64,000 bases of DNA from assembly GCA_951217055.1 (NCBI GenBank), contig OX578280.1:37957628-38021627 (forward strand), read 5' to 3'. This document shows, in pieces, positions 11,401 through 23,590 of the stretch. The position numbers were made by a program, and so were the translations under genes. The notes below the pieces were generated by a model, which did no database searches, was not told the DNA's origin, and saw only the letters and a list, made by a program, of their open reading frames with translations. Each line of letters begins with the position of its first letter. Positions within the stretch are counted from its first letter, which is position 1. The stretch is from Gerris lacustris. Lineage: Eukaryota > Arthropoda > Insecta > Hemiptera > Gerridae.

Positions 11401-13567
11401 AAAAATTATTTTTGATAATAATTGTTTGTAAAAGCATAACATTGCTAAAGTACGCGAAAAAGTTATGTGCCACACAAATTATCTGACTATTTTTTAATGA
11501 TCTCAAAGTCTCTGATTTACTCGTTTAGAAACATGATGTAACATGAGTATTGGCATAATATAAAATTATTAGGTAATCAATATTTATTTTGGTTGCAGTA
11601 CAATAATTCAAGTCTTAAATTAAATTTAGAGTTCATGCATTATGTCATAGCTTTTATATTAGAGCGTTGAGAATTATTAGCACACAAAACTATTTGAGTA
11701 TTCTTCCTATTTTGCTTTATAACAGGCACTCCAGGGCTGATATATATAAATAATTCATAAATAAAAAAAAGTCTTTATTATAAATCCTATATATAAAACA
11801 TGTTGGTTGTGTGAGTCATTGGCCGGTTTGAGTCAAGTTATTTGTTTACCATGCTTTTAAAATTTTCAAAACAATCATATCACGGTTATTGAGTTTATAC
11901 AAGCAACGTCGTTAATCAGTGTGTGCAAATTTTAGGGTTAGTGACCCTTAAATTTGATAGAATGTGTTTGTATGAGTTTGCATATGCCAAGTTTCAGCTC
12001 GATTGGATGGCTGGAAGAGGGTTAATTAGCCTCCAAAGATTTTGACGACAGTTGACAGGCTCATACTGACAAAAGTGAAGTTAATATAAAATATAAAGGA
12101 TTTAAAAAGAGAAACTTGTTTCGCAATAAACTCTCCAATCCCAAAAAAAAATAGCCGTATTTTGGAATTATTTTATTTTTTGGCCTTTTTCGGCAACTTT
12201 TGACTATTTTCATAGACTATTACTCGCAGAATATTATAAATTAATAATAATACTTGTGAAGAATATAACATATCGCTATATATTTTTATATATTGCTATT
12301 TATTTGTATATATTGCATATTTTGCATCATGTATATAATTGAAGCCGTTCGAAACCAGTCTGTTGGTGTTAAAAACTTGCTGCTTTTTGCATTGAGAATA
12401 ACTAATTAATTTTGTATGAATATTATTTGAAGTTTTAGTCAATCAAGGAATTTAGTTTCAAATCAACAATATATTTATTTATCTGATAGGTAGCCTCTAA
12501 TTCTAATGCTTGCGTAGATTTTCAAGCTAAGGTCGCTCCTAGAAATCCGACGTATCGCTTCCACTATTGGAATCATCTTAAGGCTTAAGGAGTGGTCAGC
12601 ATCGTGCTGTCGAACTGTGTATAAGTTACTAATGGTTCTGTTACCGAAATTAACTTAATCCTTCAAGACCCGGATGGATCTATGATTTCCTGTCTTCACC
12701 GGAAAACATAGATTCTTATATTGTCTCTTCTCAGAGTTCTTTATCACATTCCTTCAATCCTTAAACTTCCCAACCTTAATATCTTATTCTTTAGTAATGT
12801 CTATTTATCATTTACTACGTTTTCTGCAATACCTTTTCTTTCAGTAAACATAAATCATTTTACAGTTTGCGGTTTCACACACAATAAGAAAAAAAGGTAA
12901 AATAAACGCAGATGTAATGACTTATACAAATGTTAACTTCCACTCTTTTGTAATAAAAAACCCATTTTTACTGGCTTTGAAAAAATTCTAGTTGTGAAGT
13001 AATTTTGTAGCTCTGTGAAAATTCCCGGATACACTCATTGTGACGCCGACAAAAAGTAAAATGTTTTTTTATAGCATCATTAAAGCCTAGGTTGGAAGGA
13101 TGTGATAGATAATGACGAGAAACCGCAACAAATGACATTTAGGCTTAAGCTATGTTTAATTTCGAGAAGTGAAATTTAATTATTATTATTACTGATGAGA
13201 AAATCGTTGGTTTTATTAATAAATCCAGTAATCTTCTCCTATTCTAATTTTTTTTCAGTTTATATTAATATGAAAATCCGCCTTCTCTGAATTGAATGGT
13301 GTACTATTTATTTTCTCATTAATTTTTAATGTCTCATATACAGAGTATATATTTAAGAGAGTCGTACATAAAAAATCTGTCGTCTGCACTCGCGTGTGTA
13401 GACAGACGCGAGCAGCAAACTACTGCACAATTTTCATAATGCACAGTGGTGAAATTGTGAATTTCATATTAGCTCTAAATTGTGGTGCTCCTCCAAAAAC
13501 TCTAAAAAATCATGAAAAAGTTTTTGTCTCAAAAACTTACATATAATATATGTAAGCTTTCCCCCGA
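11401..13567. other. AT-rich stretch, no recognised gene
   Basis: Contains a small AT microsatellite-like patch near 12260-12320 and a short local hairpin near 13388. No coding exon was recognised. Confidence 0.4.
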
Positions 13568-13632
13568 AATTTTAAAGCACTTTTCATGTAGATTAAATAT
13601 TATTTAATCTACCTGAAAAGTGCTTTAAAATT
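13568..13632. repeat. Near-perfect hairpin
   Basis: aattttaaagcactttt...aaaagtgctttaaaatt: two roughly 30-base arms with one mismatch around a short centre at 13599. It is the right size for a small hairpin RNA or MITE remnant. Confidence 0.7.
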
Positions 13633-13691
13633 ATACAGTATAAGCATAAACTTTTTTTAACAACCACTTTTTTACCATATTTGTTTTTAAA

Positions 13692-13762
13692 ATGCCGGCA
13701 AAGAATGACAGTTTTATAATAATAGCAACGACTTTTACAAAATTATCATTCTTTCCCGGCAT
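13692..13762. repeat. Short TIR-like inverted repeat
   Basis: atgccggcaaagaatga at the left end pairs with tcattctttcccggcat at the right end, 71 bases in total, with one mismatch in the 17-base arms. It may be a miniature TIR element. No target duplication was confirmed. Confidence 0.5.
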
Positions 13763-13989
13763 ATGCAACATATTATTTTCCTACTCTTCCTTTAAATTTA
13801 TGTATAACATGTTATGCTGACTAAAATGTTTTGTTTAGTCGTCCGCTATAACATCTTGAAGTATTTAGCGGGAAATTTCCAAAAACTATACAGTTGTCAC
13901 AAATGCTGCGATGCGGTTGTGAGAAAATTTCGTTAAAATCGGTCATTTTTTTTAATCTCTGAAATGAAGAACTCACTAGGCTCGTTCAA

Positions 13990-14605
13990 CTATGTTGTAT
14001 GAAAATAGACTGCCAATTGGTGTGGCACAGAGCTTCCTCGCATCCTATCCACGTATTTATTGATTTTATGCTTTTACAAGCCATTATTGTCTAATTTGTT
14101 TAATAGTTTAATAGTCTCCCCCGTTTTCTTAATCTGTCAAAATAGTTTTGATTTTTTACATGAATTAAAGTATCAATTTAGCAAAAGTTAAAGAGCGCAG
14201 ACGGTTCAAATTAATCTGGAGCTATCTGCGGGTTACTTTCGATCTACTATAAAAATTTCATTCAAATCAGATAAGTACTTTTGAAGCTATAGGTGTAAAT
14301 AAATATATTTTTGTGCGCATGTGGAATAGAAACAAATAGGCGCAGAAGGTTGAAACGTATACCAACAATTGACTAAGTATGACCTACCACACAATTTCAT
14401 TAAAATTGGACGTGTAGTTCTTAAGATATGTTGGTTCGCAAAAATTGAACGTCAGACCGACAGACAGACACGGAACCAAAAATGTTCCCTGATGTCTGAT
14501 ACGGATTTCTGTCTTGGAATTTTTGAAATCGGAGACCTAACATTTGTTCGTTCTACAGAACGATCACATAGCTTCCGTTATCTTCGGTAAGCTCGGAAGC
14601 AAAAC
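13990..14605 (+). repeat. Dispersed repeat family A, most complete copy
   Basis: The longest uninterrupted member of the family also seen at 1475-1925 (reverse), 10871-11400, 16683-16849 (reverse, shortened) and 18085-19125 (interrupted). It runs from 'actgccaattggtgtggcac' to 'cttcggtaagctcggaagc'. It has no coding capacity and no long terminal repeats, and its terminal structure is not obvious. Confidence 0.7.
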
Positions 14606-15478
14606 GAAATTATTAAATTGTATATTTGTGAATATGTTATCAAAATTCGGTGAGGATATTAATTCTTTTTTTTTTTGGCAGCATCAGGCAAGATCCAATA
14701 ACGTAATTTAAAATCATAAAGAACGAATGTGGTCCTTCGTTCTTTCTTGATACTAAGACGTCTTAAGACCAATTCCATCGAGTGTGTTGCTTTTTATCGT
14801 TTCGTGACTGAACAGGTTTGTCGTACCTCATATATACTCTGACACAATGTTCGTTGATCTCAAAATCTCAAATAAGTGGCCTTAAGTTTGTTTTTACTAG
14901 TTGCTATAACTTCACTTTTCCTATTTCCCATAAAATGCTTAACGTCTGCATAAAATTTTTATTGTTGATCAAATTTGTTCAGAGTCTAATTCAGTCATAT
15001 AAGTTGTGTTCAGCCAAAACCTGAATTAAGACCAATCTAGAGCCTATATTTTCTAAATTTATAATTTGTTTATAAAATAATAATCATAAGTTGAATCTTG
15101 CTTAGGTAAAGTGTACATGAGATTTTTTTCTAAATAGACTAATTATTGCTTTTAGATAAACCACTCAAAAAATAATTTATATAATCAGAATAAGTATTGT
15201 GCAGATAATATTTAATTAGTACAAAAATTTGTGGTATAATCGTTGTATTTGTATTAGGATCAGACAATCTCTTGGGTGGGCTAAGTATAAGTAACACATC
15301 AGGTTGATAGGTGGCCTCTGAACTTCTACTAGTCTCGAACCATTAGATCCGTGACTACTTATATTATGCCTGGAGGCTTTCGAACCAACAACCCTACCTA
15401 TAAACTTACGTTATAGCATCATTATTTTATTTAAATTTTATAACTTTACAAAAGATCCACTAGAATCTCATTATTTTG
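14606..15478. other. AT-rich stretch, no recognised gene
   Basis: No supported exon or element boundary. 15260-15390 has a weak resemblance to tRNA-derived repeats ('ttcgaaccaac') but no tail. Confidence 0.4.
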
Positions 15479-15634
15479 AGTCGCGGTACTTAAATTAATT
15501 AATTTATCCTTTCTTCTAGAAAATCTGTTTATATAAAAGTCAACGTGCGGCTGGGTTTGTTTGTAGGTCCTTTACAGCGTCTTCCATTCTTTGAGATTTG
15601 GCACACATATTTGTCATCTCCCTGGTACAAAAAT
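15479..15634 (+). repeat. Dispersed repeat C, copy 2
   Basis: Direct copy of 9021-9175 with a few substitutions and a 2-base insertion ('cttccattctttgag' against 'cttcatttttgag'). Confidence 0.7.
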
Positions 15635-15695
15635 ACTAATATAGTTTCATCCCTTAACACTCACTCATTTTAAAGTTGGCGGCCATTTATGTTTA

Positions 15696-16404
15696 CAGTA
15701 GAGCGTCGATTATCCGAACGTCAGTTATCCGAACGTTCAATTATCCGAACTAGGTTCATGGAAAAAAAAAAATCAAAATAAAAAAATCAAAAGCCACCGC
15801 AAAATTAATTACTAGAAAGAGCGGTGTTCGTTGTATAAAGGGATCCCAGATTTCGATGAATTCAGTTTGACAGAGCAGACATTAACATTTGTTTGCTAAG
15901 AACTAACTTTTGTTTATCTATGTAATTTGTGGAATTATTTGCAGCATTTTTCCACTTAATACCTTTCTATTCTGTTGGTCGGTTGTCGGTTATGTTAATG
16001 CTCTCAGTTTCAAATCATTCATTGTGAGGTATACATTTAATTAGTTAGCAGTTAGATATTTTAAGTAAAACTTACAACATGTCGACAAAAAGGAAACGGG
16101 TTGTGCTTTCATTAAAAGATAAAATGGAAATTATTACGCTGCTGAAGAAAGGTGAAAGCCAAGGCATTTGCTATCAAGTTCGGTGTTAGTAAATCAAGGA
16201 TTACGGGAATAAAAAATAATTCTGATTCAATCACTTGGTCAAGATTATGTACTAGATAAATTAAACAAATATGCTTTTTGCATAAACGTGGTTGATTATT
16301 TTTGCATCTTCCCTTTTAAATTTCTAGTGAATTTCGATTATCCGAATTTTTGATTATCCGAACCACCCCAAAAAACATGAGTTTGAATAATCGACGCTCT
16401 ACTG
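15696..16404 (+). mobile_element. pogo/Tigger-like DNA transposon, internally deleted
   Basis: The ends form inverted repeats (left CAGTAGAGCGTCGATTATCC, right CGACGCTCTACTG) and are flanked by TA on both sides (15694-15695, 16405-16406), as expected for Tc1/mariner-pogo elements. The repeated phrase 'attatccgaac' near both ends is typical of Tigger/jerky-type TIRs. Inside is the start of a CENP-B-like transposase, broken by a frameshift and lacking the DDE domain. The 709-bp length shows internal deletion. A shorter relative lies at 57356-57629. Confidence 0.85.
16079..16230 (+). pseudogene. Truncated CENP-B/pogo-type transposase N-terminus
   Basis: Starting at the ATG at 16079 the frame reads MSTKRKRVVLSLKDKMEIIT and continues LLKKGESQ, which matches the N-terminal psq-type helix-turn-helix of CENP-B/Tigger/jerky proteins. 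A frame change near 16160 is needed to continue into AFAIKFGVSKSRITGIKNN, the recognition-helix half. After about 50 residues the homology stops, and there is no DDE catalytic domain or room for one before the right TIR. The element cannot encode its own transposase. Confidence 0.75.
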
Positions 16405-16682
16405 TATATGCTACTTTTAAGGCCAAATTCCATATTATCACCTATTAATCATTAAATCTCGATAACTGATAGTTCTGGAATTACAAATGTTTACCTACAA
16501 AGTTTGCTTAAATAATGTAAACCCCAATGAAAGGATCTTTTTGATCCACCATTTTGATTCAAGATGGCGCCTATTTTGTATAAATATTTTTCTATCTCCC
16601 AAACCATTTGGTCTAGGACCATGAAATGTTATAATAACTTACTTCTTATGACATAAACATGTCCCATAAATAGATTATTTGC

Positions 16683-16849
16683 TTCCGAGCTTACCTAAGG
16701 TAACGGAAGCTATGTGATCTGTGAGAGCTATGTGAATTTTTTTTTTCTCCTATTTCAGAAATTGTTGGTGTCATATAACTTTCAAACTTCTGCATCTATT
16801 TGTTTCTCTTCCATATATGCGCACAAACATACATTTATTTACACCTATA
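16683..16849 (-). repeat. Family A fragment, interrupted by a CAGGGTG-end element
   Basis: The reverse-oriented family A end ('gcttccgagcttacctaaggt') runs to 'tacacctata', where it stops at a TA dinucleotide followed by CAGGGTGTATCAATTTCAGA. That is the kind of end seen in many arthropod mariner-like elements. The opposite end of the incoming element was not located, so only the junction is supported. Confidence 0.45.
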
Positions 16850-17324
16850 CAGGGTGTATCAATTTCAGATGGCCATAGAAAAAGGGGTATATCTACAGGT
16901 CATTTGGAGCAAAAAAGTTCATATAAGCTATAGTCCAATTCTCAACAGGGTAGGAGCTATAAGCGAAAATAGACTGTGTTAAAAACAATCGACCTTTGCC
17001 TTAAAAAACTGAAATAACTCAAAATATGTTAATTTTAGAACAATGAATGAACAATCGTTAGAAAGAGTAGGAAATTTCCTAAACAATTATGTATGTTTTA
17101 GTTGAGTTGTTGCCTTTTTAGTGTGACCCAGAGGTGTTTGAAAACAAAAAAATAGATTTTTTTAAAAAATCTGAAAAACTTTGAGCCCACTTATCGATAT
17201 GACCCGAATGGGAGAAATGCGTACAAAGTTAGGAAAAGTTGGCGCTTTTAATAAGCTTTAAAACGATACCAAATACTTCACAATATTCCAACTCTAAGTG
17301 GGCGAACAAACCATCGTTGTAGAA

Positions 17325-17630
17325 AAAACCATGTAATGCTTGCAGCTTGAGAAGGGCAACGAAACGTGACATTATCAGCTGTGGCATCTTTGACAAAAAG
17401 ATGTCGAATGTGCATTGCTCAAGGTGGCGGCCATTTTGAGCAGCTTCTGCCTTGAGATACCATGGTAAGTATATTTTAAAATAATAGATCTTCTATTTAG
17501 AGAACTAAAATTTCAATTTAATGGCCACCACCTTGAACAATGCACAGTCGACATATTTTTGTCAAAGATGCCACAGCTGATAATGTCACGTTTCGTTGCC
17601 CTTCTCAAGCTGCAAGCATTACATGGTTTT
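17325..17630. repeat. Fold-back element, about 110-bp arms
   Basis: The left arm (17325-17435, 'aaaccatgtaatgcttgcag') is matched in reverse complement by 17520-17630 ('ctgcaagcattacatggttt') with few mismatches around an 80-base AT-rich spacer. The outer 85 bases of each arm are nearly identical. Confidence 0.8.
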
Positions 17631-17870
17631 TAAGTATGTTTCCTTTTTTTATTTTTTCTCTTGAAATTATGTGTGTGCACAGTGTGTGCCTAGCCTAAGG
17701 GTCTCATTCATATTTTTAATTGAATTTTTCTGCCCTTCCCAGACCTCGAATTTTGAAAGAGAGGAGTACAAAAAGAATTGTTATCCCTTTTATACCAATA
17801 ACCAATAGTAATTGGTTGTATAATATAGTTAGTAAATTTGATAAGTATGAAAATAAAATATTTTGCTCAC

Positions 17871-17993
17871 AGTAAGGAACACCAAATCGCCTTTCTCTAA
17901 AATATCTGGTTATGTCTGTGATTAAATCTTCTTGGTAAGCAGCTACTCCATTCCATTGCTTCTGCCGTAAACTTTCTTCTGCTTCAAGCATTA
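17871..17993 (-). pseudogene. Possible orphan exon of unknown gene
   Basis: On the minus strand an acceptor-like 'tttcttaatag' is followed by an open frame (MLEAEESLRQKQWNGVAAYQ, then about 20 residues ending FRERRFGVPYC) and a donor-like GTGAGC at 17870-17865. The amino-acid composition is balanced and charged, unlike the AT-rich noise around it, which suggests real or formerly real coding sequence. I do not recognise the protein. There is no partner exon nearby, so it may be a captured exon in transposon-rich DNA or a distant exon of a gene outside the window. Confidence 0.3.
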
Positions 17994-18084
17994 CTATTAA
18001 GAAAACAAAATCTTTCATTTACAAGAGATCTAATTGAATAAAAAAATATGGGAAGATTGTAAAACTGTACTACAATTAAATAAT

Positions 18085-19125
18085 ATGCAAATTAGTATGG
18101 TACATTGCTTACTCGAGTAATGTAATTTTATGACACATTATTGTCAAATTTATTTAAATTTGCCCCCTTTTAGCGAATTTTCGAAGAAAATTAAACTATT
18201 GCAATGGCTTCAAAAATTTTGTAATGCGACTTTTAGAAAATGTTCTCCATGGAAATCCGTTTTAGACCATTCTTTATCGATTCCTGAAATTTAACACTTT
18301 TTTATGTATGTGTATGTATGTATATATGTATGAATGTATACATAAATGTGTCACTCCAGACGATATCTCACGCTAGGATGCATTTAAAAAATCCAAACAA
18401 ATTTTATAATGTCGCAATAATATCAAAAGAAAGAATGAGTTCGTTGGCCAGAATTTTTGGAGTGCATTTAGGGGTCAAATTTTGACAATTTAGGGTAAAA
18501 AATAGCGTAAAACATGTTTTTTCCATTTTACCCCCCTCTTATATGAAAAGATGACAGAAGTGTACATAACAACAATTACTGTACTCTTAAAGAGCTTTCC
18601 TACGACTTGCATCTTAAAGGGTTTATACTATTTTGACTTTTGTACCCCGTACCCGTATGTACCAATTTTTTGTTTTTCACCCATCCAAATTCTAAACCAA
18701 AATTTTGCTATATTATCATAAGCCAATAATACGCAGATTTGTTTGAAAATTCGCTTATTAAGTCATGGTGCATGAGACTGGACTTTTTTGTATATTTGAA
18801 TCTGTCAATATTGTTTTGTTTCTTTACATGAATAAAAGTATCAATTTACTAATCTTTATGTAGCACAGAATTGATATGAAGGTTGAATTTACAGATAGAC
18901 AACAAATTACAAATTGACAAACAATGGGCTAATAATGACCTACCATCCAAATATTTAATTAAATTCGGACAAGTAGTTTTTAATATGTTGACGGACAGAC
19001 AGACAGGAGTCTTAAAAATGTTACCTGATATCTGAAACTGATTTTTGTCATTAAATTTCTGAATTCGGAGATATGAAATAATTCAATTCTTCGAAACGAT
19101 CACTCGGGAGCAATAAAAAAAGAAA
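18085..19125 (+). repeat. Family A copy split by a TIR element
   Basis: Family A landmarks occur on both sides of the 18172-18755 element. 'attagtatggtacatt...ttattgtcaaatttattt' lies before it; 'ctgtcaatattgttttgttt', 'acatgaataaaagtatcaat', 'caatgggctaataatgacct' and a 'gacggacagacagacagg' run lie after it. This gives the relative age: family A inserted first, the TIR element later. Confidence 0.6.
18172..18755 (-). mobile_element. TIR element 'B', copy 1
   Basis: The left end AGCGAATTTTCGAAGAAA and the right end tttgaaaattcgct are inverted repeats. The 584-bp body is about the reverse complement of 26678-27271. It includes a TATG/TGTA microsatellite at the same internal position, 'cactccagacgatatctc' and 'tactcttaaagagctttcc'. 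Similarity continues past the right TIR ('aagtcatggtgcatgag...ggacttttt'), so the true element may be slightly longer. No open frame suggests a transposase. Confidence 0.7.
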
Positions 19126-22076
19126 TGGAAATTCATGATAAATACTCGGAGAACCGCTTCTGTATTGGGTATATAATAGAGATAATTTTTAAGGGAGCTT
19201 CCCTGAATGAGAATCATTAAACATTAATTACACCAGCTAACTGCTTTGAAAATAATACCTACATACAATGGATTCAAAAATTGTAGTTGTTAGCCCATTC
19301 TTAGATGTGTTCTGTTCTCAGAAACCTAATCTTCAGATGACCATGAATTTAGTTACATATTGTTGGATGCGTTACCTTAATTTTATCACTATACCTCTTG
19401 TCAACCGAATACTAAATTAGTTCCCAAGAAAATGGCCTTTAAATAAAGGAAAAAGAGGGACAATCACAGAGGGGGGCCCACGGAAAAAGGACGACTTTTG
19501 AATAAGTAGAATTACAAATGACTTCCCATTTTATCTTCTATTATTATTTTTATTTTTTATAGTTATTATTTTATCTCTCCTCTACTCATTGTAGAGGGAA
19601 AACTCTAACCAATGCGTAAAAAAATATAAAATAAAATGGTATGTAATTTGCAGATAAAAAATTCAAATATTTTTTTTAAACCGAGTACCTACTGTCAATC
19701 CAAAAAATTGTCTGTTTTCCGGGGGCCACCACATATAAAAAATTTTTAAGTTAAATCGGATTGATTGTTTTCGTTAATATATGAAGTAAAAAAAATCAAA
19801 AAGATTGTCAAATTCTATGCTTAATATTAAATTTAATTGCACTCGTGCTTTATAATAAATGTTAAAAGTGTTAAGAAGAATTCTTATTCCGTTGTAAGTC
19901 TATTAATATTCTATTCTATTTGTAGGTTTGTTTACAAAATAAACAATATGAATCGCTGTGCAAGAATGAATGAATGCTAAGCAAGGTCTTCTTCGAGAAA
20001 GGAAGTGGGATTTAACTTTTTTGTTGTGAAAGGATCTATATCTCTTAGCTAAGGTTCAGGTCCAAGGTGGGCTGGCTTTAGTCCTTGACCTACCATCACA
20101 CATCTTAATGTCTTCCATTCATATTATATTTTATACACGTGTGAATATGCCTATTATCATACTTATGACAAATTCCGAATTTCACTAACAAAATAACTAT
20201 TCATAGATAGATATATTATGTTAGGCTTTTATATTAATCCATCCCGTTGAACCGATTTGGCGCAGTTTTATAATAAGAATTTTTAAACATCAGGCGAAAT
20301 TTGATGTCCAAATTACACTTAACTAATACTGTTTTCATTGTCCCTGTATTGAAAAGCCTTATTTTGCACTAAGACAAAATAGTTACCTCACTCATAAATT
20401 AACTGAATCTTTTCTTTCTTACTTCGAGTATCGTGTATCGTGTACACGTTAAGAGTTATTGAAGATAAGTACTCAAATAGCTTTTTAATTAATGATTTTT
20501 CTACGTTGCTTAGTTTATTTGGAAATTTTATAATTTGATACTTTTTAAATTTTATTTTTCATGTTAAATAATTGTCAAAAAATGAGTAAGTTATATTCCA
20601 TCCGAAATAAATTTCTCATTCTGTTACTAAACCTTTCAGGTATACCGCAACGTTTATGACCGGCTTAACTGAATCTTTTCGACCATGAGAAAAGAAGATT
20701 CACTTACAAAAACCCCAGAAAAATCAGGAGGTTTACCTACTTATTGTATTGTGATGATCGGAAATATAGGATCTGTTTTTGAAGTCAAGTAGGGAAATTA
20801 AGTATTAAGTAGTTTACTTTTAGTGACAAGTTTATTTCTCATATACGATATACGTACACTTCAATAAAAACCTTTTTTACTGAACCTTTCAAATCGATAA
20901 ATTTATAGCTGCGACTATTTACTTCCCATGCGCTCTTTAAAGGAAACTATAAAATCTACAAATTTATAGTTTCGTCTGTTTACATTTCATACGAACAGAA
21001 TTCTTGTATAAATAAAATTGTTGGCGTTTTACTTTTCGTACTTATGCGAAATAAATATGTTATAATTATTATTAATCAATGATTTTTCGTGTTACCTTTA
21101 AACTCGCGAACCGTGTTGTGTTGTCTTAACGAAGACGATAATAAGACTGAAGGTAAACCCAGATATGGAGGTGCTCCACTATTCTTTCCCTTGAAAACAG
21201 CCATATGTACGTGGGTAGGCCAACTAACCTAATATAGTCAGCCGCATATAAGTATAAGGGCGGTGGCATTTCTCTACCCAGAATTTAACAGTTAATTTTA
21301 TTATTCATCTCTGGCTTAATCGCATCTCCAGTAAATTAATAGTTAAAGTAGATTTCGTATTTTAGATAGATAGCCAAGTATAAAATAGGTTAACGACGTC
21401 TTGATGATTTTCATTATTATTTAGAGTTGCGGCAAAACAATAATATGGACCAATAAATATTATTATGATGATATAGAGTTTAAGTTAGATTAATTTTTAT
21501 ATATACGCACTTAAAATTATATACAGGGTGACTCAAGTATAACATATAGGTACCAAACTTCATGAGTTAATTCTATGGCCATAATATTATTTAGATTGAC
21601 AGGTTTCAACAAATCTTTCTCATTTAATAAGCTCTTTAACGACCTATGTAGAATCATTAATTAATTTACGTTCTTTGAGGTACGCAGTGATTAAACTGAA
21701 ATAGCATAATTCCTGCTAGTCCTTATAAATTTTTAAGCAATATTATAAGTACGTCGCTGCATTGGTTGATTATTTTTAAAAAGGTTCTTTTCATATTCTT
21801 ACTTTGGCGGGGGTCCTTCCAGTGGTACATTTGGACCCTTGCTAAAGTAGGCAAAAAGTAGTTAAAGAGCTTATTTTTTGGACAATCTTATCGAAACCGC
21901 TCTCTCTAACATCATAGCAGATTTTGGCTTACTCTAAATATTAAATATAACTGCTATTTTTTACTTTAAAAATAAACTCTCAAATCGAGGAGCAATGTGC
22001 GTTACCGGATGGTGTGGTAAATCCATAGTAAGAGTTAACAAACCGAGGCATTATTGAAATATGTAGTATTAAAACA
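19126..22076. other. AT-rich stretch, no recognised gene
   Basis: About 3 kb without a supportable exon. A CAGGGTGACTCAAGTATAAC motif at 21525, preceded by TA, may be one end of a mariner-like element, but no partner end was seen. Confidence 0.4.
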
Positions 22077-22464
22077 CATGGGCGTAGCCAGGGGGGGGGC
22101 CATGGCCCCCCCCTAGGCCGGCTCAACTCTCTAAAAAAAATACGATTATTATACATATACAGGTTAAAATAAAAAATAAATAAATAAAAAGTAAAAATAA
22201 TTCTGTATAATAATAATAATATATATATATATAATTATTATTATACATATTTATTTTATGGCTAGAGGGGGTCTTCAGGTAAAAAAAATGTAAATCTCGT
22301 TTTAGTTGTCAAGTTACTACAGCTGTGGCGTGGCTGCACTTGTTTGGTTAGCATCGCTTTGGTAAAAAATATGCCTATGATAGGAAAAGAAGCTGGACAA
22401 TAATTATGTTTTCCATCTCTCAGCCAGTGGCGCACCCAAGGGGGGGGGGGGGGGCACAGGGGGC

Positions 22465-22815
22465 CCGGGGCCTCCCCCCAAAGCTAAAGACCTGAAATTT
22501 AAGTATGCAATTCCGCAGCACATTTTAAAGTAATAGTGTTGTGATAGTCAAAAAAATAAATAAATATAAGTAATTATATACCTAGTTTTGCCCTACATTT
22601 TTTTGTTATTTGGCGTTAAAAATACGTCCCCCCCCCCTCCAAAGCCAAAGACCTAACATTTAAGTATGCAATTCTGCAGCACATGTTCAAGTAATAGTGT
22701 TGTGAAAAAATCATCAAAACAATAAATAAATATAACAAGTAATTATATACCTAGTTTAGCCCGACATATTTTTTTTGGCGTTTAAAAAGACGTCACCCCC
22801 CCCCCCCCCCCCCTA
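22465..22815. repeat. Two-unit tandem duplication, period 161 bp
   Basis: The phrase 'acct(g/a)a(a/c)atttaagtatgcaattc' begins at 22490 and 22651. Both units include 'gcagcaca', 'aataaataaatata', 'agtaattatatacctagttt' and end in a run of C. Confidence 0.75.
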
Positions 22816-23249
22816 AGCCAAAGTACATATACCTCCTCGTATATGCACGACGGAGCTCTAAGTACATATACCTCCAGGGTAAAAAAGTGTCGTCTATAGT
22901 CTTTAGAACTTGGAAAAAAAATCTACCTAAAATTACGATTGCGCATGGTCAGAAATTTTTAGTGGGACGAATTTCTTCCCGACTATTATTATCCATTATT
23001 TATTTTGAATGAATGGTTACAATATAAAATTTTTAGATCAAGTTTTTAATGAAATATTTTCTTGTTTAAGAGTTTTTATTTTAATCTACAGTTTTACTTT
23101 AATATATTAATTAAATTTAATTAAAACAGTTAGTAGCAGTCATTAGAATAGTTTTTAATTATCGAATAATTAATATTAATTAATTTGGAAACGGGTTCAA
23201 TTGTAGAATAAGATTTTAAAAATCGCAGATACCCGACCTTTCGTAAGGA

Positions 23250-23590
23250 AGAGTATTTTTACTACGTTTTTATTAGCTTGCTTTCTTGTTTGTTTGTTTG
23301 TCCGGTACAAATCTGGCAATCGATTTCTAACTAACTTCCCAAATAGCTAGACATTTGAAACTTTTAGCATAGCTCAGAACACGATGACAATGAATTATTT
23401 TAATACTTTTAGCCATCTTTCAGCAGAATTTAATTAGTTTTCAGCAAATTTTGCTGTATGGAATGTTAGTTCGGAAAAAATCCGCAAGTTATTTTATTTG
23501 TTTTGACATATCCCATAGTATTTGCAATCTTCATTTTGACGGGTCTCAAATTTGTGATAGATAAACATTGAATGACAGCAAAACAGGAAA
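23250..23590 (+). repeat. Dispersed repeat D, copy 1
   Basis: 'ttttactacgtttttatta' through 'gataaacattgaatgacagc' is repeated in the same orientation at 59305-59625 with scattered substitutions and a deletion of about 25 bases in the second copy. No terminal repeats or open frame. Confidence 0.75.
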
